Shown here one piece after another: positions 1 through 7,407 of a stretch of DNA of 64,000 nt (position 1 is its first letter; every line of letters starts with the position of its first letter). Location of the stretch: assembly GCF_003732275.1 (NCBI RefSeq), contig NZ_MOBM01000040.1, forward strand, positions 1 through 64,000, read 5' to 3'. The translations under genes and the position numbers were made by a program. The stretch is from Pseudomonas frederiksbergensis (GTDB lineage: Bacteria; Pseudomonadota; Gammaproteobacteria; Pseudomonadales; Pseudomonadaceae). The notes under the pieces are model-generated. The model made no database searches and was not told the origin of the DNA. It was given only the letters and a program-made list of their open reading frames with translations.

Positions 1-92
1 TTGTGGGAGCGAGCCTGCTCGCGATAGCGGCGGCACATTCAGCATCAATGTTGGCTGGCCCACCGCTATCGCGAGCAGGCTCGCTCCCACAA
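1..92. repeat. REP doublet (GAGCGAGCCTGCTCGCGA family)
   Basis: Two inverted copies of a roughly 30-base REP element face each other around a short unpaired spacer. The left arm begins TGTGGGAGCGAGCCTGCTCG and the right arm is its reverse complement. The same family recurs at 16784, 37515, 41821, 48031 and 55032 in this window. Such doublets (REPINs) are typical of P. fluorescens-group genomes and usually sit between genes. Confidence 0.9.
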
Positions 93-275
93 GGGTGATT
101 GGTTCAGGGTACAAATGACCCTGTGATGGTCATTTAAACCCTAAAGATCACGGTGTTTTTTACCCTGATCACTGACACCCCCAATAAACAAGGCCCTCCA
201 AGCCTGGCCCGCGTCTTGCTCTGCATGGGCAGCCTTTTAGAAATCCTGGATCCCTCTCGATTACCCGGAGTCGTC

Positions 276-365
276 ATGAAAAAAGTCATCCAGCCACTGG
301 CCTGGTTTGTTGTGTTGACCTCAATCCTGGCCCTGGCCAGCGGCGTTTCTCTAGGTCTCGTCTGA
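276..365 (+). CDS. 29-residue putative single-pass membrane peptide upstream of dnr
   Basis: An ATG at 276 opens a 29-codon frame starting MKKVIQPLAW and ending in TGA 36 bases before the dnr start. Two basic residues are followed by about 20 hydrophobic ones, which is what a signal anchor or tiny membrane protein looks like. A GGAG lies about 7 bases ahead of the ATG. The frame can be extended upstream to 153, but that part has no membrane-protein or other recognisable character, so the short start is preferred. It could be a leader peptide for dnr or a small inner-membrane protein; no function can be assigned. It may also be a chance ORF. Confidence 0.45.
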   Translation: MKKVIQPLAWFVVLTSILALASGVSLGLV

Positions 366-401
366 CCTGATCCCCCTTCTCTATCTTCAGGATGAATTCT
401 C

Positions 402-1085
402 ATGGTGCTTCATCGCGTCCATCACCAGATTCTGCGCAGTCATCACTTGTTCGAGCCGTTGAACGAAGAACAGCTGGATGAACTGATGAGTACCAGCCAC
501 TTGCTGAGCATCGACAAGGGCGAGCCGTTGTTCCGTCAAGGTGAGCCAGCCGATTCGTTCTATTTCATCATTGCCGGCGCGGTGAAGATCTACCGGCTGA
601 CACCCGATGGGCAGGAGAAAGTGTTCGAGGTCATCAGTGATCGGCAAACCTTCGCCGAGGCGATGATGCTGATGGACACCCCGAACTATGTGGCCTCGGC
701 CGAAGCGATCTGCCCCACCCAGCTCTACCGGTTATCCAACAGCACCTACATGCGCCTGCTGCAGAGCAATAGTCGGCTGACCTTTGCACTGCTGGGCAAG
801 CTCTGCGTTCGCTTGCATCAACGGGTCAACGAAATCGAAACCCTGTCATTGAAAAACGCCACCCACCGGGTCGTGCGTTATCTGCTGACGCAACTGGTGC
901 GCCAGCAAACCGTTGACAGCCAATTCGAGCTGCCGATGGCCAAGCAGCTGATTGCCGGGCATCTGTCGATCCAGCCGGAAACCTTTTCGCGGATCATTCG
1001 CCGCTTGATCGATGAAAACATCATCACTCAGGACGGCCGTCAGATCGCCATTCTTGATCGTCTGCGCCTGGAACAGTTTGAGTGA
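402..1085 (+). CDS. dnr: Dnr, Crp/Fnr-family NO-responsive activator of denitrification
   Basis: The 227-residue protein has the Crp/Fnr layout: an N-terminal cyclic-nucleotide-like beta-roll (about residues 20-120), a dimerisation helix, and a C-terminal winged helix whose recognition helix reads QPETFSRIIRRL. The cysteine cluster that binds 4Fe-4S in FNR/ANR is absent, which fits the DNR branch, known to sense NO through heme. DNR activates nir, nor and nos promoters at FNR-type boxes. The gene lies next to dnrP and norCBD as in P. aeruginosa, and boxes matching its expected target precede norC, nirS/nirQ and nosR here. A weak AGGA lies ahead of the ATG. No FNR-type box is evident in its own upstream region. 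Confidence 0.93.
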   Translation: MVLHRVHHQILRSHHLFEPLNEEQLDELMSTSHLLSIDKGEPLFRQGEPADSFYFIIAGAVKIYRLTPDGQEKVFEVISDRQTFAEAMMLMDTPNYVASAEAICPTQLYRLSNSTYMRLLQSNSRLTFALLGKLCVRLHQRVNEIETLSLKNATHRVVRYLLTQLVRQQTVDSQFELPMAKQLIAGHLSIQPETFSRIIRRLIDENIITQDGRQIAILDRLRLEQFE

Positions 1086-1090
1086 GTGCC

Positions 1091-1282
1091 ATGCCCGTCT
1101 GCCTGTATTGCCAACATGCCAACCCACCCCAAGAAATCGAGTGCCGTCAATGCGGCATGCCCCTGCCGGCATTGGCCGCACACGCGGCGCAACGTCGGTT
1201 GCGTCGATTCAAGTGGTTCTGCATCGGCCTGACAATCTTCTGCGTGACGATGTTTTTCTGGCTGCCGCGCAGCATCTCCTGA
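1091..1282 (+). CDS. dnrP: DnrP-like zinc-ribbon protein with C-terminal membrane helix
   Basis: A 63-residue protein with an N-terminal zinc ribbon (CLYCQHAN, then CRQCGMPLP: two CxxC pairs) and one hydrophobic helix near the C-terminus (WFCIGLTIFCVTMFFW). A small protein of this kind follows or neighbours dnr in denitrifying pseudomonads and is annotated DnrP; its function is unknown. A GTG at 1082 in the same frame would overlap the dnr stop and add three residues; the ATG at 1091 was chosen. The gene is almost certainly co-transcribed with dnr. Confidence 0.75.
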   Translation: MPVCLYCQHANPPQEIECRQCGMPLPALAAHAAQRRLRRFKWFCIGLTIFCVTMFFWLPRSIS

Positions 1283-1334
1283 GCCATACCGCAATTTTCA
1301 ATTCCACACATCTCGCGCCTGCGAAACACAGCCC

Positions 1335-1468
1335 CTGTGGCGAGGGGGCTTGCCCCCGTTGGGTCGCGAAGCGGCCCTGACCCGGTAATCACGTTGTGGC
1401 AGATAAAACACACTGGCTGTTTTTACGACTGCTTCGCAGCCGAACGGGGGCAAGCCCCCTCACCACAG
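1335..1468. repeat. REP doublet (GGCGAGGGGGCTTGCCCC family)
   Basis: Inverted arms CTGTGGCGAGGGGGCTTGCC and its complement are separated by about 60 bases, with inner arms GCGAAGCGGCC and GCTTCGCAGCC. It lies between the converging dnr-dnrP and norD genes. Members of the same family occur at 5439 and 55189. Confidence 0.88.
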
Positions 1469-1523
1469 AGTCTGCGCTTTGCAGGCTCGGCAGTTGCTAC
1501 ATGTACCCAGGTGGCCAAGGACA

Positions 1524-3365
1524 TCACGGTTGAGTCAGCTGGCGATATAACTGCGGCAAGCGTAGCGGTAACTGCTCGGGCTGACGGATCAAGGTGTAGC
1601 CATTGGCGCCAAACATGTACGGCAGGTAATCCCCGGCCTCGCGATCGATCGTGATACAGAACGGCGTCAGCCCCTGACGTCGCGCCTCCAGCACCGCCTC
1701 GCGAGTGTCTTCGACACCGTAGCGGCCCTCATACAAATCCAGATCATTCGGTTTGCCATCCGTGAGCAGCAGCAACAGTTTGCTGCGCCGCTTGCTCGTG
1801 CCCAATAGTTGCGTGGCCTGGCGAATGGCGGCGCCCATGCGCGTGTAATACCCCGGTTTGAGACCTTGAATACGACCTCGTGTGGTGTCGTCATAACGCT
1901 GGGTGAACGCCTTGAGTTCCTGCATGCGCACTTGCTGACGACGCAGCGAGGAAAACCCGTACAGGGCGAAATCATCGCCCAGCACTGACAAGGTTTCGCC
2001 GAACAGCAGCAGGCTGTCGCGGATGACGTCGATGACGCGATGCTCATCGTTCAGGTGGGCGTCGGTGGACATCGACACGTCGGCCAGCAACAGACACGCC
2101 AGGTCGCGGCGGGTCTGCCGTTGCTCCATGAACAGACCACGTTCGGCACACTGGCCATGCTCGCGCTCAACGTGAAAATCCAGCCAGGCCTGCATGTCCA
2201 GTTCAGAGCCCTGGGGTTGCTGGCGTAACCATTGGCGGTCATTACGCAGGTGCTCGAACTGGCGCCGCAAGCGGTGCGCCGAGGCCTTCAACCGTAATGG
2301 CAGCGGCTGCGCCTCACAGTCGCGGGGCACCATCATTTGCAGATTGACGAAGCTGTCCTGCATCTGTTGTTTACGGTAGTCCCACTCCGGCAACTTGATG
2401 CCCTCTCCGAGGGGAATATCGTCGACATCGGCCGGTGGCAAATCCAGGTGCAGCTTCAGACCGCCGCCCTTGCGCAGACGGGTGCGCGACAGGGTCAATT
2501 CATCCAGGTCGTCGGCGACTCTGGCAGCGTCCGGGTCTTCGCTGTCGTCCGACCAACGATCCAGGTCGACGTGCTCGGTCCAGCTGAACAGGTTCTCCAG
2601 GCGCACGATTAACAACCCACCGTCGCGGGTGCTTTCGTCGATCCGCGTCGCGCGTTTACGCCCGCTTTTCTGTTCGCCGGGCGGCGTGGTCAAAGACTCT
2701 TCGGATTCATCGCCCAGATCCGCAGCCTGCGGGCTGGCGAGGTTTTGTGGCGGGTACAACCACAGCGGCAGCGGCCACGCGGCCCGTTCGCTGCGGGGAA
2801 AATGTTCGACACTGCCTGGCTCACGCAATGCCTGGCATAACGCCCGTTCCAAGGCCGCTTCGCCGGGGTTCAGTGTTGCCGGATCCGGGCGCAATTGCAG
2901 ATGAGCATCGACCAGTCGTTTGTAGCGAACACGCAGCGCGGGATAGCGTCGCAACAACTGTTGCGTCCAGCGTTGATTGTCCCGCCCCCAGTGACGCATC
3001 TGCCCGGCTTGTGCCGCCAGCAACGCGAGCCAGCGATAGAGTTCCTCGTTCAGTGCGACTTCAGGGAAGACTGCCAGACTCGATGGCAGCCGCAAATTAC
3101 TCGCGTCGCACCACGCCAACGGCACTTGTTTGCAGGTGCCGGCGATCTGCTGCAACACGTTGCGCCGCAGCAGTAGATCGCGGTCGCTGGCCGCTTCCAC
3201 GCCGATGCCATTGGCGCCGCCCATGGCATGAAACAACAGCGCCAGCGGGCGTTGCTGACTGGCCAGTTCAACCCGCGCTTCAGGGAAGTCCGGGCTGGCA
3301 CGCCGGGTGATAAAACGATGCCAGACACTGCCGACCCACTCTTCCAGTTCGACGGTAAACGCCAT
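1524..3365 (-). CDS. norD: NorD, VWA-domain nitric oxide reductase activation protein
   Basis: The 613-residue protein carries a von Willebrand factor A domain in its C-terminal third. The metal-ion-dependent adhesion site reads DVSMS (DxSxS), followed further on by LLLLTDGKPND. NorD works with the MoxR-type AAA+ ATPase NirQ/NorQ, probably to insert the non-heme iron FeB into NorB. It follows norB on the same strand after a 78-base gap containing a hairpin. The start has an AGGAAGGGC ribosome site. Family, length and position all agree. Confidence 0.93.
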   Translation of the reverse strand: MAFTVELEEWVGSVWHRFITRRASPDFPEARVELASQQRPLALLFHAMGGANGIGVEAASDRDLLLRRNVLQQIAGTCKQVPLAWCDASNLRLPSSLAVFPEVALNEELYRWLALLAAQAGQMRHWGRDNQRWTQQLLRRYPALRVRYKRLVDAHLQLRPDPATLNPGEAALERALCQALREPGSVEHFPRSERAAWPLPLWLYPPQNLASPQAADLGDESEESLTTPPGEQKSGRKRATRIDESTRDGGLLIVRLENLFSWTEHVDLDRWSDDSEDPDAARVADDLDELTLSRTRLRKGGGLKLHLDLPPADVDDIPLGEGIKLPEWDYRKQQMQDSFVNLQMMVPRDCEAQPLPLRLKASAHRLRRQFEHLRNDRQWLRQQPQGSELDMQAWLDFHVEREHGQCAERGLFMEQRQTRRDLACLLLADVSMSTDAHLNDEHRVIDVIRDSLLLFGETLSVLGDDFALYGFSSLRRQQVRMQELKAFTQRYDDTTRGRIQGLKPGYYTRMGAAIRQATQLLGTSKRRSKLLLLLTDGKPNDLDLYEGRYGVEDTREAVLEARRQGLTPFCITIDREAGDYLPYMFGANGYTLIRQPEQLPLRLPQLYRQLTQP

Positions 3366-3395
3366 GATGCTTGCCCTTCCTGGAAACCAAAGAAA

Positions 3396-3419
3396 CGGCC
3401 CGCTGTATTAGCCGGGCCG
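3396..3419. terminator. Hairpin between norB and norD
   Basis: CGGCCCG and CGGGCCG arms surround a small loop. On the minus-strand transcript the stem is followed by the T-rich stretch TTTCTTT. It may partly terminate transcription or protect the norCB mRNA, so that norD is made at a lower level. Confidence 0.5.
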
Positions 3420-3443
3420 ACCTTTTCTAGCCGTTACACCGGC

Positions 3444-4871
3444 TCATGAAGGAACCACCGCAGCCGGGGCACGCAAGGCGGCGCGGCTACGCTGTTTGAA
3501 GCTGAACAGGTAACACGCGAGCCCGGCGAAGAACCCGAGACCGGCGCCCAGACGCGCCCAGAACAGTACCTGCAGATGTTCGACCGTGGCCATGAATGGC
3601 AACGCGATCCCGTCGGCCTGCCAGCGTTGCAGGTAAACCTGTACGACACCGGCAGCGGTGAGGAACAGTGTGATCATCACCATCGACAAGGTCATCAACC
3701 AGAAACCCCAGATTTCGAAGGTCTGCGAACGCTCGTCAGCGGCTTCACCCAGCCCGCGCAAACGCGGCATGGCGTAGCTGATCAAGGTCATCACGATCAT
3801 CGCGTAAGCACCGTAGAAGGCCAGGTGACCGTGAGCCGCGGTCAGTTGCGAACCGTGGGTGTAGAAGTTGACCGGTGCCAGGGTGTGCAGAAAACCCCAG
3901 ACGCCCGCACCGAAGAACGCGGTGACCGTGGTGCCTTTGGCCCACAGCGTGGCGGCGCGGTTCGGGTGTTGCCGGCGACGGTTCTTCACCATGCTGAAGG
4001 CAAAGATCACCATGGCCAGGAACGGTAGCGGTTCGAGTGCCGAGAAGATCGAGCCGACCCACAACCAGACCTCGGGCGCACCGATCCAGAAGAAGTGGTG
4101 ACCGGTGCCGATGATCCCGGTAATCAGCGCCATGGCGATGATCACATAGAGCCATTTCTCCACGACTTCCCGGTCGACACCGGTGATCTTGATCAGGACA
4201 AAAGCGAGCATCGAACCCATGATCAGTTCCCACACGCCTTCCACCCAAAGATGCACCACCCACCACCAATAGAACTTGTCGCGGGCCAGGTTGCCAGGGT
4301 TATAGAAGGAGAACAGGAAGAACACCGCCAGGCCGATCAGCCCGGTCATCATCACCATGCTGACCGTGGTCTTGCGACCTTTGAGCAGGGTCATGCCGAT
4401 GTTGTAGAGAAAGCCCAGGCACACCACCACAATGCCCATCTTGGTGATGGTCGGCTGCTCCAGAAACTCCCGGCCCATGGTCGGCAGCAACTCATTGTGG
4501 GTCAGTCTGGCCAGGCCCGCATAAGGCACCAACAGATAGCCGAGGATCGTCAGCACGCCCGCGGCGGCGAATACCCAGAACAGAATGATCGCCAGTTTAG
4601 GGCTGTGCAGTTCGCGGTCGGCCTCTTCCGGAATCAGATAGTAGGCAGCGCCCATGAAGCCGAACAGCAGCCAGACGATCAGCAGGTTGGTGTGTACCAT
4701 TCGCGCCACGTTGAAGGGAATGATCGGGAACAGAAAGTCCCCTATCACGTATTGCACACCCATGATCAAACCGAACAGCACCTGACCGAGAAACAGCATC
4801 AGGGCAAACACGAAGTACGGTTTGGCCACGGCTTGCGAGGCGAATTTCAGATGCGGATTAGCAATGCTCAT
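3444..4871 (-). CDS. norB: NorB, catalytic subunit of cytochrome c nitric oxide reductase
   Basis: The 475-residue protein is a 12-helix member of the heme-copper oxidase family that reduces two NO to N2O with electrons from NorC. The expected ligands are all present: His60 and His349 for heme b, His347 for heme b3, and His207, His258 and His259 with Glu211 for the FeB site (segments HLWVEGVWE and GTGHHF). It sits 3 bases after norC in the norCBD operon. The C-terminal tail (RAALRAPAAVVPS) is slightly longer than in P. aeruginosa. Confidence 0.97.
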   Translation of the reverse strand: MSIANPHLKFASQAVAKPYFVFALMLFLGQVLFGLIMGVQYVIGDFLFPIIPFNVARMVHTNLLIVWLLFGFMGAAYYLIPEEADRELHSPKLAIILFWVFAAAGVLTILGYLLVPYAGLARLTHNELLPTMGREFLEQPTITKMGIVVVCLGFLYNIGMTLLKGRKTTVSMVMMTGLIGLAVFFLFSFYNPGNLARDKFYWWWVVHLWVEGVWELIMGSMLAFVLIKITGVDREVVEKWLYVIIAMALITGIIGTGHHFFWIGAPEVWLWVGSIFSALEPLPFLAMVIFAFSMVKNRRRQHPNRAATLWAKGTTVTAFFGAGVWGFLHTLAPVNFYTHGSQLTAAHGHLAFYGAYAMIVMTLISYAMPRLRGLGEAADERSQTFEIWGFWLMTLSMVMITLFLTAAGVVQVYLQRWQADGIALPFMATVEHLQVLFWARLGAGLGFFAGLACYLFSFKQRSRAALRAPAAVVPS

Positions 4872-4874
4872 CGC

Positions 4875-5315
4875 TTAGCCCTCCTTGTTTGGCGGCCAGC
4901 CATTGGTGTTGATGTTCGAACTCCATTTGAGGAACTCGGCGATGTCATCCACCTCCTGCTCGCTCAACTTGAACTGCGGCATCGCTCGCCGGCCCGGTAC
5001 GCCCAGCGGCTGCATTTTCATCCAGGCATGCAGAAAGGGTTTGAAGCCCGCCTCCCCGCCGCGCCGCTGGAACACGTTGCCCAGCTCAGGCGCAAAGTAG
5101 GCGCCTTCGCCCAGCAGCGTGTGGCAGCCGATGCAGTTGTTTTGCTCCCAGACCGTCTTGCCGCGGATCACTGATTCAGTTAACTGCGCTTCATTGCTGC
5201 GCACTGGAAAGGTCTGTTCCGTGTGATAGGTCAAGGCCAGGAATATCAGGAAGAAGAAGATGCTTCCCCCGAAGTAGATATTCCTGGCCATGCCTTTGGT
5301 GAAGGTCTCTGACAT
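4875..5315 (-). CDS. norC: NorC, membrane-anchored cytochrome c subunit of NO reductase
   Basis: The 146-residue protein has one N-terminal membrane helix (about residues 13-30) and a periplasmic class I cytochrome c domain. The heme motif CIGCH is at residues 61-65, and the Met axial ligand is likely the one in RAMPQF. It passes electrons from soluble cytochromes to NorB. An in-frame start 30 bases further upstream is possible, but the start at 5315 gives the usual NorC length. A perfect FNR-type box lies upstream. Confidence 0.96.
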   Translation of the reverse strand: MSETFTKGMARNIYFGGSIFFFLIFLALTYHTEQTFPVRSNEAQLTESVIRGKTVWEQNNCIGCHTLLGEGAYFAPELGNVFQRRGGEAGFKPFLHAWMKMQPLGVPGRRAMPQFKLSEQEVDDIAEFLKWSSNINTNGWPPNKEG

Positions 5316-5372
5316 GGTCGCTTCCTCTTTGCTTGGCGTGCCCATGATAGGAAGCGAAGGGTTGAAACCAGC

Positions 5373-5386
5373 TTGATGGCGATCAA
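5373..5386 (-). promoter_or_regulatory. ANR/DNR (FNR-type) box for norCBD
   Basis: TTGATGGCGATCAA matches the TTGAT-N4-ATCAA consensus exactly. Its centre is about 64 bases from the norC start, so activation from -41.5 would give a leader of about 23 bases, much as at nosR and the hemN-like gene. Confidence 0.85.
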
Positions 5387-5438
5387 GAAAGGCAGATGGT
5401 TTTGGTCGGGTATTGGCATCAGGACCCCAGGTACCAAC

Positions 5439-5573
5439 CTGTGGCGAGGGAGCTTGCTCCCGCTGGGGTGCGCAGCGGCCCTAAAACAGTCACCGCGAAT
5501 ATTCAGATAGAAAGCAGGCACAGGTTTTACGGCTGCTTCGCAACCGAGCGGGAGCAAGCTCCCTCGCCACAGG
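5439..5573. repeat. REP doublet (GGCGAGGGAGCTTGCTCC family)
   Basis: Inverted arms CCTGTGGCGAGGGAGCTTGC and its complement surround about 70 bases, with inner GCGCAGCGGCC / GCTTCGCAACC arms. It lies just after the nirP stop and before the norC promoter, separating the nirQOP and norCBD transcripts. Confidence 0.88.
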
Positions 5574-5576
5574 TAA

Positions 5577-5834
5577 TTAACCGACTGAAACCAGCGTCAG
5601 CCCCACAACCACCGCCAACACCAACGCCCAGCTCACCATCAACCGGCGCCACAATCGCGGGGCATGGCGCATTTCCATAAAGCCATCGGCAATCAGCCAG
5701 GCCTTGCCGACCGCCACCAGCAAAATGGCCACCGACAGCAGCCACGTCACGCCCATCTGTGCCAGCACCACCGTGCATACGCTTAATGTGGCCAGCGCTG
5801 CCCAGCAGACCAGCAAAAACCTGGAAGCCGACAT
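5577..5834 (-). CDS. nirP: NirP, small membrane protein of the nirQOP operon
   Basis: The 85-residue protein is mostly hydrophobic, with three predicted membrane segments, and resembles the cytochrome oxidase subunit IV-like proteins found third in nirQOP operons. The start at MSASRFLL, 12 bases after the nirO stop, was chosen over an upstream in-frame ATG inside nirO. The exact role is unknown. Gene order (nirQ, COX III-like, small membrane protein, norC) matches PA0520-PA0523. Confidence 0.8.
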   Translation of the reverse strand: MSASRFLLVCWAALATLSVCTVVLAQMGVTWLLSVAILLVAVGKAWLIADGFMEMRHAPRLWRRLMVSWALVLAVVVGLTLVSVG

Positions 5835-5845
5835 CCAAACCTCCG

Positions 5846-6433
5846 TCAATTCAGCACGTAGACCAGTGGAAACAGCACGACCCAGATCAGATCGACCATG
5901 TGCCAATACAGCACACCCGATTCAAGCCCGCTGCGGTTGGCGGCGTGGTACAAGCCACGACGGCAACGCTCGGCCAGCCATCCGAGGATGACCATGCCGA
6001 GCAGTACATGGAGAAAATGAAAACCGGTGAGGATCCAGTAGAGGGTGAAAAACGTGTTGTGCTCCATGCCCAGCCCCGTGGCCAGCAAGTGCCGGTATTC
6101 CGTAAGCTTCAACACCACGTAGACACTGGCGGCGAGCAACGCTGCCAGCAGGTAGACAGCGCCGTGGCGAGACCGGGAGCGCTTGACTTGCTCTTGAGCC
6201 AGCGCAGCGAACAGCCCGGCGGTGAGCAGGCTCAGGGTCATCGCCAGGCCGGTAGAGGTGTTGAGCAATAGACGGCTTTCACCGAACAGCTGCGGCTTGA
6301 GTGCCTGGGTCACGGCGAACGCCAGAATCAGGATGGCGAACACCGACAGCTCAGCCAGAATGAAAAACCACATCGCCAGATCGCCCGGCAAGTGACCCGG
6401 CGCAACGCGTCTGGCCTCAGCCGAAGTGGACAT
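5846..6433 (-). CDS. nirO: NirO, cytochrome c oxidase subunit III-like membrane protein
   Basis: The 195-residue protein has five to six membrane helices and COX III features: the N-terminal PGDLAMWFFILAE segment and the later FHFLHVLLG and YWHMVDLIWVVLF segments. It is a subunit III relative without an oxidase subunit I partner, as in other nirQOP operons, and may help assembly or stability of the NO reductase. It overlaps the end of nirQ by 17 bases, suggesting coupled translation. Confidence 0.85.
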   Translation of the reverse strand: MSTSAEARRVAPGHLPGDLAMWFFILAELSVFAILILAFAVTQALKPQLFGESRLLLNTSTGLAMTLSLLTAGLFAALAQEQVKRSRSRHGAVYLLAALLAASVYVVLKLTEYRHLLATGLGMEHNTFFTLYWILTGFHFLHVLLGMVILGWLAERCRRGLYHAANRSGLESGVLYWHMVDLIWVVLFPLVYVLN

Positions 6434-7208
6434 CGACTACGTCCATCAGCGCCGCAACCGTCAGCGGATCATCGCTCAGCGGCTCGGCCAGGCAGGCCAT
6501 GCACGCTTCACGCGGGCTCATGCCGGAGCGGATCATTCGCGCGGTGAAAATCAGCAGTCGCGTTGAGGCGACCTCCTCCAGATCATGTTGATCCAGTCGT
6601 CGCAGGGCCTGGCCCAGCCTGACCACTTGCGCCGCCAGCGCGCTGTCCACCTGCGCTTCCCGGGCGACAATGCGCTCTTCATCGGCCACCGGCGGATAGC
6701 CGAAACGCATCGCCACGAAACGTTGTCGGGTGCTGGGTTTCATGCCCTTGAGCAGGTTCTGGTAGCCGGGGTTGTACGACACCACCAGCATGAATGATGG
6801 CGGCGCCTGCAGCACTTCGCCGGTGCGTTCCAGGAACAACTCGCGACGATCATCAGCCAGTGGATGCAGTACGACCACGGTGTCCTGGCGCGCTTCGACC
6901 ACTTCGTCCAGATAACAGATGCCGCCTTCACGCACCGCGCGGGTCAGTGGCCCGTCCTGCCACCAGGTGCCTTGGGCACCGATCAAATGACGGCCGATCA
7001 GGTCGGCGGCGCTCAAATCATCATGGCAGGCCACGGTGTACAGCGGCAGTTTCAACCGATGGGCCATGTGCTGGACAAAGCGGGTCTTGCCGCATCCCGT
7101 CGGGCCTTTGATCAGCACCGGCATGCCGTGTCGCCAGGCTTGCTCGAACAGCGCCTCCTCATTGTTGAGCGGTTGATAGAAGGGTTCGCAAGACTGGATT
7201 CGGTCCAT
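6417..7208 (-). CDS. nirQ: NirQ, MoxR-family AAA+ ATPase for NirS/NorCB activation
   Basis: The 263-residue MoxR-type ATPase has a Walker A motif GPTGCGKT (near residue 35), a Walker B motif ICYLDEV, and a sensor region VVSYNPGY. NirQ/NorQ proteins act with a VWA partner (here NorD) to activate nitrite and NO reductases. It is transcribed divergently from nirS, and the FNR-type box at 7290 lies between them and can serve both directions. Confidence 0.93.
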   Translation of the reverse strand: MDRIQSCEPFYQPLNNEEALFEQAWRHGMPVLIKGPTGCGKTRFVQHMAHRLKLPLYTVACHDDLSAADLIGRHLIGAQGTWWQDGPLTRAVREGGICYLDEVVEARQDTVVVLHPLADDRRELFLERTGEVLQAPPSFMLVVSYNPGYQNLLKGMKPSTRQRFVAMRFGYPPVADEERIVAREAQVDSALAAQVVRLGQALRRLDQHDLEEVASTRLLIFTARMIRSGMSPREACMACLAEPLSDDPLTVAALMDVVDVHFG

Positions 7209-7289
7209 GGGCTGTCTGTTCCAAAAGCGGATTCAAGCCACACGCTACGGGCCCCTGCGACAACCTGGCAAGTGACATGGCCGGCAAAC

Positions 7290-7303
7290 TTGATCGCGGT
7301 CAA
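7290..7303. promoter_or_regulatory. ANR/DNR box between nirQ and nirS
   Basis: TTGATCGCGGTCAA matches the FNR-type consensus with one deviation (G in the right half-site). It lies 104 bases before nirS and 81 bases before nirQ in the divergent gap. It is the likely DNR site that turns on nitrite reductase under NO and low oxygen. Confidence 0.82.
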
Positions 7304-7407
7304 GCGAGCATTGGCCTGCTCGGGCATAGCCTTGCACGGCACTAAGAACCTGCGTTCTGCGCTGCCGTTTCAGCACATCGCAAAGGTCTTGCCTGAGGAG
7401 AAATGGA

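Noticed and set aside
93..275. FNR-type box in front of dnr
   Set aside because: Only partial halves such as TGATCAC were seen; no site with the full TTGAY-N4-RTCAA layout.
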